Of a stretch of DNA of 64,000 nucleotides, positions 10,876-21,300 are shown piece after piece (the first letter of the stretch is position 1; each line of letters opens with the position of its first letter). The notes beneath the pieces were generated by a model. The model did not search any database and had not been told where the DNA came from. It saw only the letters and a program-made list of their open reading frames with translations. Made by a program: the position numbers and the translations under genes. Source of the stretch: Odontesthes bonariensis (lineage: Eukaryota > Chordata > Actinopteri > Atheriniformes > Atherinopsidae); contig NC_134517.1 in the NCBI RefSeq assembly GCF_027942865.1, positions 19,722,009 to 19,786,008 on the forward strand. Reading direction: 5' to 3'.

Positions 10876-11127
10876 AAGACTACTATCAATTGTGGATGTT
10901 TGTCAAGAGGGAAAAACAGCCCATGTTAGGAAAGTGAACTTGCAAAAAGGAATTATCTCAAAAAAGCTGCATTAATGAAAACAGACGATGCTTCTTCCTC
11001 ATCTACAACAGTTAATTATTGTATTTTTGTGGCCTTTATCTGGCTCCAAAGCTTTGTCGCCAAAGCTCCACGGAGCGAGCTCCCGATTTTAGTTTTCAAA
11101 TGAAAACGGCCCTTTTGGCCCTGTGTA

Positions 11128-11200
11128 GCCCAAATAGCTCAGTTGGGAGTGGGTAAGGATGAATATCTGAAGGTCCGTGGTTCAATCCAGGGTTTCGGCA
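11128..11200 (+). pseudogene. Degenerate tRNA-Phe copy
   Basis: Same scrambled D/anticodon region as the copy at 6614, exactly 4,514 bp downstream of it. A T5 run follows. Confidence 0.8.
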
Positions 11201-11454
11201 AAGACTACTATGAATTGTGGATATTTTTCAAAAAAGAGGACAACAGCCCATGTTAGGAAAGTGAACTGGTAAAAAGGAATTATCTCAAAAGAGCTGCAGT
11301 AATGAAAACACACAAGGCTTCTTCCTCATCTACAACAGTCAATTATTGTATTTTTGTGGCCTTTATCTGGCTCCAAAGCTTTGTCGCCTAAGCTCCACGG
11401 ATCGAGCTCCCGGTTTTAGTTTTCAAATGAAAACGGTGCTTTTGGCCCTGTGTA

Positions 11455-11460
11455 GCCCAA

Positions 11461-11504
<44 letters not shown>

Positions 11505-11527
11505 CGGTTAAATCCCGGGTTTCGGCA
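11455..11527 (+). tRNA. tRNA-Phe(GAA), box B damaged
   Basis: 73 nt; C4 mismatch, and C56 changed to A (ggttaaatcc), an invariant T-loop and box B base. Confidence 0.5.
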
Positions 11528-11845
11528 AAGACTACTATGAATGTGGATGTTTGTCAAGAGGGAAACACAGCCCATGTTAGGAAAGTGAACTGGTAAAAAG
11601 AAATTATCTCAAAAAACCTAGATCAATGAAAACACACAAGGCTGGTAGGAAAGTGAACTGGTAAAAGGAATTATCTCAAAAAAACTGCATTAATGAAAAC
11701 ACACGAGGCTTCTTCCTCATCTACAACAGTCAATTATTGTATTTTTATGGCCTTTATCTGGCTCCACAGCTTTGTCGCCAAAGCTCCACGAAGCGAGCTC
11801 CCGATTTTAGTTTTCAAATGAAAACGGCCATTTTGGCCCTGTGTA

Positions 11846-11903
11846 GCCGAAATAGCTCAGACTGAAGATCTGAAGGTCCCTGGTTCAATCCCGGGTTTCG
11901 GCA
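11846..11903 (+). pseudogene. tRNA-Phe pseudogene, D-arm deleted
   Basis: 58-nt form, otherwise array consensus. Confidence 0.9.
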
Positions 11904-12276
11904 AAGACTACTATGAATTGTGGATGTTTGTCAAGAGGGAACAATAGCCCATGTTAGGAAAGTGAACTGGTAAAAAGGAATTATCTCAAAAAACCTAGAT
12001 CAATGAAAACATACGAGGCTGGTAGGAAAGTGAACTGGTAAAAAGGAATTATCTCAATGAAAACACACGAGTCTGGTAGGAAAGTGAACTGGTAAAAAGG
12101 AATTATCTCAAAAGAGCTTCATTAATGAAAACACACAAGGCTTCTTCCTCATCTACAACAGTCAATTATTGCATTTTTGTGGCCTTTTTCTGGCTCCGCA
12201 GCTTTGTCGCCAAAGCTCCACGGAGCGAGCTCCCGATTTTAGTTTCCAAATGAAAACGGCCATTTGGCCCTGTGTA

Positions 12277-12349
12277 GCCGAAATAGCTCAGTTGGGAGAG
12301 CATCAGAATGAATATCTGAAGGTCCCTGGTTCAATCCAGGGTTTCGGCA
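12277..12349 (+). tRNA. tRNA-Phe(GAA) variant, altered anticodon loop
   Basis: 73 nt with the A32/T37 loop (atgaata) and A26. No T5 run follows, unlike the other copies with this loop at 2739 and 8941. Confidence 0.6.
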
Positions 12350-12669
12350 AAGACTACTATGAATTGTGGATGTTTGTCAAGAGGGAACAATAGCCCATGT
12401 TAGGAAAGTGAACTGGTAAAAAGGAATTATCTCAAAAAACCTAGATCAATGAAAACACACGAGGCTGGTAGGAAAGTGAACTGGTAAAAAGGAATTATCT
12501 CAAAAGAGCTTCATTAATGAAAACACACAAGGCTTCTTCCTCATCTACAGCAGTCAATTATTGCATTTTTGTGGCCTTTATCTGGCTCCACAGCTTTGTC
12601 GCCAAAGCTCCACGGATCGAGCTCCCGGTGTTAGTTTTCAAATGAAAACGGCCATTTTAGCCCTGTGTA

Positions 12670-12727
12670 GCCGAAATAGCTCAGACTGAAGATCTGAAGG
12701 TCCCTGGTTCAATCCCGGGTTTCGGCA
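12670..12727 (+). pseudogene. tRNA-Phe pseudogene, D-arm deleted
   Basis: 58-nt form, otherwise array consensus. Confidence 0.9.
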
Positions 12728-13047
12728 AAGACTACTATAAATTGTGGATGTTTGTCAAGAGGGAAACACAGCCCATGTTAGGAAAGTGAACTGGTAAAAA
12801 GGAATTATCTCAAAAAACCTAGATCAATGAAAACATACGAGAATGGTAGTAAAGTGAACTGGTAAAAAGGAATTATCTCAAAAAAGCTGTATTAATGAAA
12901 ACACACGAGGCTTCTTCCTCATCTACAACAGTCAATTATTGTATTTTTGTGGCCTTTATCTGGCTCCAAAGCTTTGTCGCCTAAGCTCCACGGAGCGAGC
13001 TTCCGGTTTTAGTTTCCAAATGAAAACGGCCATTTTGGCCCTGTGTA

Positions 13048-13120
13048 GCCGAAATGGCTCAGTTGGGAGAGCATCAGACTGAAGATCTGAAGGTCCCTGG
13101 TTCAATCTCGGGTTTCGGCA
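13048..13120 (+). tRNA. tRNA-Phe(GAA), full length
   Basis: 73 nt; A9 changed to G (aaatggctc), A26, and a T-stem wobble (ctcggg). Confidence 0.65.
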
Positions 13121-13440
13121 AAGACTACTATGAATTGTGGATGTTTGTCAAGAGGGAAAAGCAGCCCATGTTAGTAAAGTGAACTGGTAAAATTAAATTA
13201 TCTCAGAAAACCTAGATCAATGAAAACAAACAAGGCTAGTAGGAAAGTGAACTGGTAAAAAGGAATTATCTCAAAAAAGCTGCGTTAATGAAAACACACG
13301 AGGCTTCTTCATCATCTACAACAGTTAATTATTGTATTTTTGTGGCCTTTATCTGGCTCCAAAGCTTTGTCGCCAAAGCTCCACGGAGCGAGCTCCCGAT
13401 TTTAGTTTTCAAATGAAAACGGCCCTTTTGGCCCTGTGTA

Positions 13441-13498
13441 GCCGAAATAGCTCAGACTGAAGATCTGAAGGTCCCTGGTTCAATCCCGGGTTTCGGCA
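13441..13498 (+). pseudogene. tRNA-Phe pseudogene, D-arm deleted
   Basis: 58-nt form, otherwise array consensus. Confidence 0.9.
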
Positions 13499-13752
13499 AA
13501 GACTACTATGAATTGTGGATGTTTGTCAAAAAAGAGGACAACAGCCCATGTTAGGAAAGTGAACTGGTAAAAAGGAATTATCTAAAAAGAGCTTCATTAA
13601 TGAAAACACACGAGGCTTCTTCCTCATCTACAACAGTCAATTATTGTATTTTTGTGGCCTTTATCTGGTTCCAAAGCTTTGTCGCTAAAGCTCCACGGAG
13701 CGAGCTCCCGATTCTAGTTTTCAAATGAAAACGGCCATTTTGGCCCTGTGTA

Positions 13753-13758
13753 GCCGAA

Positions 13759-13808
<50 letters not shown>

Positions 13809-13825
13809 AATCCCGGGTTTTGGCA
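13753..13825 (+). tRNA. tRNA-Phe(GAA), intact folding
   Basis: 73 nt, all stems paired; identical to the copy 4,419 bp upstream at 9334, together with its flanks. Confidence 0.8.
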
Positions 13826-14145
13826 AAGACTACTATAAATTGTGGATGTTTGTCAAGAGGGAACAACAGCCCATGTTAGGAAAGTGAACTGGTAAAAAGA
13901 AATTATCTCAAAAAACCTAGATCAATGAAAACATACGAGAATGGTAGTAAAGTGAACTGGTAAAAAGGAATTATCTCAAAAGAGCTTCATTAATGAAAAC
14001 ACACGAGGCTTCTTCCTCATCTACAACAGTCAATTATTGTATTTTTGTGGCCTTTATCTGGTTCCAAAGCTTTGTCGCCAAAGCTCCACGGATCGAGCTC
14101 CCGGTTTTAGTTTCCAAATGAAAACGGCCATTTTGTCCATGTGTA

Positions 14146-14203
14146 GCTGAAATAGCTCAGACTGAAGATCTGAAGGTCCCTTGTTCAATCCAGGGTTTCG
14201 GCA
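14146..14203 (+). pseudogene. tRNA-Phe pseudogene, D-arm deleted
   Basis: 58-nt form, duplicate of the copy at 9727 (offset 4,419 bp). Confidence 0.9.
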
Positions 14204-14503
14204 AAGAGTACTATGAATTGTGGATGTTTGTCAAGAGGGAACAATAGCCCATGTTAGGAAAGTGAACTGTTAAAAAGAACTGTTAAAAACGAACAAGGCT
14301 GGTAGGAAAGTGAACTGGTAAAAAGGAATTATCTCAAAAGAGCTTAATTAATGAAAACACACAAGGCTTCTTCCTCATCTACAACAGTCAATTATTGTAT
14401 TTTTGTGGCCTTTATCTGGCTCCAAAGCTTTGTCGCCTAAGCTCCACGGAGCGAGCTCCTGGTTTTAGTTTTCAAATGAAAACGGCTTTTTTGGCCCTGT
14501 GTA

Positions 14504-14509
14504 GCCGAA

Positions 14510-14553
<44 letters not shown>

Positions 14554-14576
14554 CGGTTCAATCCCAGGTTTCGGCA
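14504..14576 (+). tRNA. tRNA-Phe(GAA), full length
   Basis: 73 nt; T-stem cccgg/ccagg has one C51-A63 mismatch. Confidence 0.7.
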
Positions 14577-14949
14577 AAGACTACTATGAATTGTGGATGT
14601 TTGTCAAGAGGGAACAATAGCCCATGTTAGGAAAGTGAACTGGTAAAAAGAAATTATCTCAAAAAACCTAGATCAATGAAAACATACGAGGCTGGTAGGA
14701 AAGTGAACTGGTAAAAAGGAATTATCTCAATGAAAACACACGAGGCTGGTAGGAAAGTGAACTGGTAAAAGGAATTATCTCAAAAAAACTGCATTAATGA
14801 AAACACACGAGGCTTCTTCCTCATCTACAACAGTCAATTATTGTATTTTTGTGGCCTTTATCTGGCTCCACAGCTTTGTCGCCAAAGCTCCACGGAGCGA
14901 GCTCCCGATTTTAGTTTTCAAATGAAAACGGCCATTTTGGCCCTGTGTA

Positions 14950-15007
14950 GCCGAAATAGCTCAGACTGAAGATCTGAAGGTCCCTGGTTCAATCCCGGGT
15001 TTCGGCA
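14950..15007 (+). pseudogene. tRNA-Phe pseudogene, D-arm deleted
   Basis: 58-nt form, otherwise array consensus. Confidence 0.9.
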
Positions 15008-15327
15008 AAGACTACTATGAATTGTGGATGTTTGTCAAGAGGGAACAACAGCCCATGTTAGGAAAGTGAACTGGTAAAAAGGAATTATCTCAAAAAACCT
15101 AGATCAATGAAAACATACGAGGCTGGTAGGAAAGTGAACTGGTAAAAAGGAATTATCTCAAAAAAGCTGCATTAATGAAAACACACGAGGCTTCTTCCTC
15201 ATCTACAACAGTTAATTATTGTATTTTTGTGGCCTTTATCTGGCTCCAAAGCTTTGTCGCCAAAGCTCCACGGAGCGAGCTCCCGATTTAAGTTTTCAAA
15301 TGAAAACGGCCCTTTTGGCCCTGTGTA

Positions 15328-15400
15328 GCCGAAATAGCTCAGTTGGGAGTGGGTCAGGATGAATATCTGAAGGTCCCTGGTTCAATCCAGGGTTTCGGCA
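15328..15400 (+). pseudogene. Degenerate tRNA-Phe copy
   Basis: 73 nt; D-stem broken (gggagtgggtcaggatgaata), related to the copies at 6614 and 11128. Confidence 0.8.
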
Positions 15401-15654
15401 AAGACTACTATGAATTGTGGATGTTTGTCAAAAAAGAGGACAACAGCCCATGTTAGGAAAGTGAACTGGTAAAAAGGAATTATCTAAAAAGAGCTTCATT
15501 AATGAAAACACACGAGGCTTCTTCCTCATCTACAACATTCAATTATTGTATTTTTGTGGCCTTTATCTGGCTCCAAAGCTTTGTCGCCTAAGCTCCACGG
15601 AGCGAGCTCCTGGTTTTAGTTTTCAAATGAAAACGGCTTTTTTGGCCCTGTGTA

Positions 15655-15660
15655 GCCGAA

Positions 15661-15698
<38 letters not shown>

Positions 15699-15727
15699 AG
15701 TCCCCGGTTCAATCCCGGGTTTCGGCA
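15655..15727 (+). tRNA. tRNA-Phe(GAA), intact folding
   Basis: 73 nt with a perfect acceptor stem, anticodon stem and T-stem (cccgg/ccggg) and intact boxes. One variable-loop change (aaagtc) leaves G46. Among the strongest candidates for a working gene. Confidence 0.82.
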
Positions 15728-15980
15728 AAGACTACTATGAATGTGGATGTTTGTCAAAAAAGAGGACAACAGCCCATGTTAGGAAAGTGAACTGGTAAAA
15801 AGGAATTATCTAAAAAGAGCTTCATTAATGAAAACACACGAGGCTTCTTCCTCATCTACAACATTCAATTATTGTATTTTTGTGGCCTTTATCTGGCTCC
15901 AAAGCTTTGTCGCCTAAGCTCCACGGAGCGAGCTCCTGGTTTTAGTTTTCAAATGAAAACGGCTTTTTTGGCCCTGTGTA

Positions 15981-15986
15981 GCCGAA

Positions 15987-16024
<38 letters not shown>

Positions 16025-16053
16025 AGTCCCCGGTTCAATCCCGGGTTTCGGCA
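15981..16053 (+). tRNA. tRNA-Phe(GAA), intact folding
   Basis: Identical to the copy at 15655. The whole 326-bp unit is a near-perfect local duplication that shares private variants (acattcaatt, tgaaagtcc). Confidence 0.82.
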
Positions 16054-16492
16054 AAGACTACTATGAATGTGGATGTTTGTCAAGAGGGAAACACAGCCCA
16101 TGTTAGGAAAGTGAACTGGTAAAAAGAAATTATCTCAAAAAACCTAGATCAATGAAAACACACGAGGCTGGCAGGAGAGTGAACTGGTAAAAAGGAATTA
16201 TCTCAAAAACCTAGATCAATGAAAACATACGAGGCTGGTAGGAAAGTGAACTGGTAAAAAGGAATTATCTCAATGAAAACACACGAGGCTGGTAGGAAAG
16301 TGAACTGGTAAAAGGAATTATCTAAAAAAAACTGCATTAATGAAAACACACAAGGCTTCTTCCTCATCTACAACAGTTAATTATTGTATTTTTGTGGCCT
16401 TTATCTGGCTCCACAGCTTTGTCGCCAAAGCTCCACGGAGCGAGCTCCCGATTTTAGTTTTCAAATGAAAACGGCCATTTTGGCCCTGTGTA

Positions 16493-16550
16493 GCCGAAAT
16501 AGCTCAGACTGAAGATCTGAAGGTCCCTGGTTCAATCCCGGGTTTCGGCA
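16493..16550 (+). pseudogene. tRNA-Phe pseudogene, D-arm deleted, last in array
   Basis: 58-nt form; after it the spacer subrepeats run on to the array edge without another tRNA. Confidence 0.9.
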
Positions 16551-16896
16551 AAGAGTACTATGAATTGTGGATGTTTGTCAAGAGGGAACAATAGCCCATG
16601 TTAGGAAAGTGAACTGTTAAAAAGGAATTATCTCAAAAAACCTAGATCAATGAAAACATACGAGGCTGGTAGGAAAGTGAACTGGTAAAAAGGAATTATC
16701 TCAATGAAAACACACGAGGCTGGTAGGAAAGTGAACTGGTAAAAAGGAATTATCTAAAAAAAACTGCATTAATGAAAACACACGAGGCTTATTCCTCATC
16801 TACAAGAGTCAATTATTGCATTTTTGTGGCCTTAATCTGGCTCCAAAGCTTTGTCGACGGAGCTCCCGGTTTTAGTTTTCAAATGAAAACGGCCAT

Positions 16897-17800
16897 TTTT
16901 GCTCAATATCTTCCAGGTAATGTGATCAATTGACTCCAAATCAGTGTGGGATCATGTAACTACACTGGCTGCATGAGATACGCGTTTTATTTTTACATTT
17001 TAGATCTGTTCATATTTTTAATGAATTTTTATATGTAAATATTAGTATTTTTGCTCAATAGCTTCCAGGTCACGTGATCAATTGACTCCAAATCAGTGTG
17101 GGATCATGTAACTACACTGGCTGCATGAGATACGCGTTTTATTTTTACATTTTAGATCTGTTCATATTTTTAATGAATTTTTACATGTAAATATTAGTAT
17201 TTTTGCTCAATAGCTTCCAGGTCACGTGATCAATTGACTCCAAATCAGCTTGGGATCATGTAACTACACTGGTTGCATGAGATACACCTTTTATTTTTAC
17301 ATTTTAGATCTGTCCATATTTTTAATGAATTTTTATATGAAAATATTAGTCTTTTTGCTCAATAGCTTCCAGGTAATGTGATCAATTGACTCCAAATCAG
17401 CTTGGGATCATGTAGCTACACTGGCTGCATGAGATACACCTTTTATTTTTACAATTTAGATCTGTTCATATTTTTTATTAATTTTTATATGTAAATATTA
17501 GCATTTTTGCTCAATAGCTTCCAGGTAATGTGATCAATTGACTCCAAATCAGCTTGGGATCATGTAACTACACTTGCAGCATGAGATACGCCTTTTATTT
17601 TTACAATTTAGATCTGTTCATATTTTTAAGGAATTTTTATATGTAAATATTAGCATTTTTGCTCAATAGCTTCCAGGTCATGTGATCAATTGACTCCATA
17701 TCAGTGTGGGGTCATGTAACTACACTGGCTGCATGAGATACACCTTTTATTTTTACAATTCAGTTCTGTCCATAATTTTCAATAACTTTATACACAGTAG
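16897..17800. repeat. 152-bp satellite, six copies
   Basis: The phrase gctcaatagcttccaggt recurs at 16901, 17053, 17205, 17357, 17509 and 17661, exactly 152 bp apart. Each unit holds the palindrome-containing core gtgatcaattgactcc (tcaattga), an A/T-rich tail and no open frame. Some units carry cacgtg. It joins directly onto the end of the tRNA array. Confidence 0.93.
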
Positions 17801-18304
17801 CTCATCTCTGCTTTAAATATAATTTTTTTTTTCCTTTTTATTTTATTTTGAAAACAGGAAGTTGGAACACGCTGCAGTCGTCCTCTCCGTGTGTTTATTG
17901 TAAAGTCTGCAATACGGGTGCACTTGAAATGTTGGAGTGGCTTGCTTGCGAATGTCTGTCGAATATCCCACTTAAAACTAACTTCACCTAAGTCATAACT
18001 GGACTAACTTCTATCCATTCCCAACATGGACATGCCGATATGTGTTTTTTTAACTTAAAATTCAACAGTGTTGTCACCTGCGTGTGTCTGTCAGTGCCAC
18101 TTTTTATTCGTCGACTTCTTGTAAATGATTTGCTCCTCGTTTTCCGATTTAGTGACCATATTCTCAGTAGTTTAGTGTCAGGCCAGTCCGGATTTGTTTG
18201 AACTTTACACTACATTCTTAACAGAGATAGACTGCAGGGGGATGATCTTTGACACAAATACCAGAAACAAAAAAGTGAAAGTAATTTGACAGGATTTTTC
18301 CTAA
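17801..18304. other. 5' flank of receptor copy 1
   Basis: No gene in this stretch. From about 17,995 it is paralogous to the sequence from about 34,749 upstream of copy 2 (shared cataactggactaa and tggacatgccga), which marks the left limit of the tandem duplication. It must contain the promoter or 5' UTR of copy 1, but I see no convincing TATA box. Confidence 0.6.
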
Positions 18305-18353
18305 ATGGATTCTCGGTATTTCCTCGTCTACAGTACCTTAACCTCCTGTCTTG
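18305..18353 (+). CDS. Copy 1 exon 1: signal peptide
   Basis: ATG in context cctaaatgg encodes MDSRYFLVYSTLTSCL, a short hydrophobic leader, and ends at a strong donor (ttg-gtgagt) in phase 1. The same exon is kept in copy 2. An alternative leader, MFYLYFCIFLYVVAG, could arise if exon 2 were extended upstream into open intron sequence (ATG at 20788), so the first exon is likely but not certain. Confidence 0.65.
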
Positions 18354-21300
18354 GTGAGTATTTTTTTTCCTTTTTAAGTTTTGAATTTGTTTGTGGGCAT
18401 CCAGTTACAGAGAGAGGACGATCAAACGTCCTTGGGCTGACACGATCAAGTTCCATTTCCATGTTTCCATTTCGCGGTTGTTCGACAACTACACTTGCTC
18501 AAATAAAGTCGAATGTTAAACACCTGCGATTACGTTTAAATCAAGATGGTTGTTGTTTATTATTATCTATAACTTGATTACACTTGATTCACCTGGCATC
18601 TGTCCTCTTACTTATTGAATTTTCATCTGCGTATCTTAGTCTTGGCTGCTGTGTTGTCTGTGTTTATTTGGTCCCGTATTGTGGTGATCTTGCATGCGAA
18701 TACACTGGATATTGTTTACCAACAGTTACGTTCTCCTGATACATTTGATTACATTTATTTTTTTTTACCATATTATTTATTCATTTATTACTAGTATGAT
18801 GAAGGTTATTGTACAGCTACAACACCTGCACTCAGTGCTAATACAGGGGGAATCATTCATTGCAATTTGAAAAAGAAAAGAAAAAAAAACGGTTTGAATC
18901 GTACAGTTTTATGTCAGCTTTGTGGCGTGAAAATTATGAAGCACCTTGACCCAAGATTTTTGTATTCCTTACGAGATTGCTATTTATTTTCTCAGACTGA
19001 AAGGTATTTAAATGAGTTTGCCACATTTTGAAATATTGTAGGATCTAGTCTGTCACTGTAATACAGCACAGAACACCCCTAACATTTGCTACAGTCTCAA
19101 AAATGACCCCAGATTTAAGTCAACTTTGTTAGTCAACAGGGTTATTTGGGAAGTGCATGTTCTGCCATTGTTCCAATTCACATTTTTTTACTCCAGGTTA
19201 TATAAACTTGAGTATTTATGGGTTTTTTAATATATTTTTTAGAAGTTATGTGTAAGTAAGAAGCGAGGGTTTGACATAAAGTAATTGACACATGATATCA
19301 AGGTGCCCATCCCACTTAATAGGGAAAAAAAAGAAAGAAAGTGATAAAGTGATTTTCAGACAGATACATTAGATAAATTCTTGAAATGGCTAAACTAAAA
19401 CAGCATGACCCCCCTGGGCACTCAAACAAGGTCCTTAAAAAGACACTGAGGGGAAGAGGTGTAAATGAACTGCAATAAACCAGAGAACAGTTCAATTTAA
19501 AGCCGCCAGGAATCTGTCATCCTCCCCCTCCATCATACCCCAGAACTGCAGTCTGCCTGAAGTGCCCAGAGGTACCCTGTGTCAGATGTCATCACAACAA
19601 AATATGCCCACGACTAAACACGATTTGATGGTCAAAGAGTCAATTAGGGCCCAGAAATACCTGAAGAAAGATTTTCAACAGTTTTATGGACAGATGAAAT
19701 GATCGACTCTTCATGGGCCACATGGACATTTGCCGGATGGCTTGCGGACACAAAGTCAACGCTTCGAAATTACGTGCAAGCAAAGTGGAGCAGCAGTACT
19801 GGTGTGAACTAGTTGGATCCTTTTGGGTTGAATGTGGACTGAAAATAAAATCCCCCCAAAAATGCTTTCATTTCCTAGAAGAGAGTCTTCAGGCAGTGGT
19901 CCAGGAAGAGGTCTGCAGCATGTATCAGACTGTGATTTTTCTGCAGGACAATGCTCCATCACAATCATCCAGCTAATCTTCAGCTTTGTTACAGCCTCAT
20001 TAGTGACTTCATAATGATCTCCTCCCCTCTTCACCAGACCTAAGTTCTGCATGGAGCTTATAGGCTCTTTTCACACATTTGATTTCCTGTTAGGTAAGAT
20101 GATACACCTCACCGAGCTGCATTTGGACGTCTTTTGCTGCTTTACTTAAGTTTTACTTTAGTTAATTGTAAGCAGTTGTGGCAGCTGAAAATAACTCCGG
20201 CCAGTTAGTCATTTAAAAGGTAAAAAATGTCATGAAATTGTCATGTTATATTAATAGATCTACCAAATATTGAGAATTTATGGACAACCCTGAACATCCT
20301 CTCCATGAGATTGTTATCGGAAAACAGAGTCTCTTCAGTCAAAGGCTTCTTCAGTTTGGATGCAAAACGGACCGCTACAGGAAATCTTTCCTGCCCACAG
20401 CCATCAGCATCTATAATAACTCTTTGATTTAATTGAGCTACATCAACATTTAATTTCCCTCTGGGATAAATAAAGTATTTTTGAATTGAATTGAATTGAA
20501 CAAGTTAGTTTTGAAAGTTCTCTATTCGGAATATATTTGCCTAATAATTCTGCACACTTACAGGTTCTTGAGAACTGAACTTGTATATTCCAAAAACAAA
20601 AGTCTCTTGTCATTGAATATTCAGGTTTTATTTTCAATAATCTATATTTACTGAGAGCATAGTATTTATGAATGAGTAAAATACAGTAAATAAAGGTAAG
20701 TTGCTGTACTGTTAGTCTGAGCGTTGAGGATATTGAACCTGAGTTTTTGCTACACTTATGCATGATTTAAAACTGACTGAAATCTTTAAAATGTTTTACC
20801 TTTATTTTTGTATTTTCTTGTATGTAGTTGCCGGACAGACTCCAAAATATGCGCTCGTGGGGCAGAGCATCATGTTCAACGCAGACATCACAACGACCCC
20901 AGATCAAATCCTGTGGGAACACGATGGGAACAAAGTGGTGGAGTTTGATGGAAAACAGGAACGACTGTTTGGCTCATATGTCAACAGGGTGATTCTTGAC
21001 TGGCTTTCTGCAGATCTGGAAATTGATCAGCTCAGATATGAAGACAGCGGAATTTATGAGCTGGAAGTATTCACTAAAACAGTATTGGATCGTTTAAGCT
21101 ATAAATTAGAAGTCATTGGTAAGTTCATCTTTTTCTTCATTTTACTTTAGTGACCAACAGATTAGAGTTGGTTCAAAGACATTTGATCTTAAAAATAAAC
21201 CGATTAAAGGATAAGACCGGTTTTTTGACATTGGGCCCTTGATTTCACATTATAACATGATGTTCTACTCACCCCTGCTTGTTGTTGAACATTTGGAGCT

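Larger units (their letters stand above)
1..16896 (+). repeat. tRNA-Phe tandem satellite array
   Basis: A head-to-tail array of about 40 units, mostly 300-390 bp. A typical unit has one to three ~70-bp subrepeats (gaaagtgaactggtaaaaag), then a stretch beginning cttcttcctcatctacaaca, a short hairpin (agctttgtcgccaaagct), a 5' flank ending ggccattttggccctgtgta, and a tRNA-Phe(GAA)-like gene. Internal Pol III boxes are visible in full-length copies: box A as tagctcagttgg and box B as ggttcaatcc. Most copies have no run of four or more T close behind the gene, so normal termination is doubtful. Some units are further duplicated as blocks. The array stops in the flank sequence at about 16,896, where a different satellite begins. 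Confidence 0.93.
18354..20827. other. Copy 1 intron 1
   Basis: A/T-rich intron. It holds a degenerate Tc1-like transposase remnant and a 5'-truncated LINE, annotated separately, and no other gene. Confidence 0.7.

Noticed and set aside
12169..12393. Short open frame in the tRNA array
   Set aside because: It crosses a tRNA copy and spacer and is not conserved between units.
1..16896. CRISPR-like array
   Set aside because: Units are hundreds of bases and contain tRNA-Phe genes in vertebrate-type DNA; no short repeat-spacer pattern.
19713..19976. Intact transposase gene
   Set aside because: Motifs LWTDE and DNAPSQ fall in different frames with stops between; only a remnant is supported.
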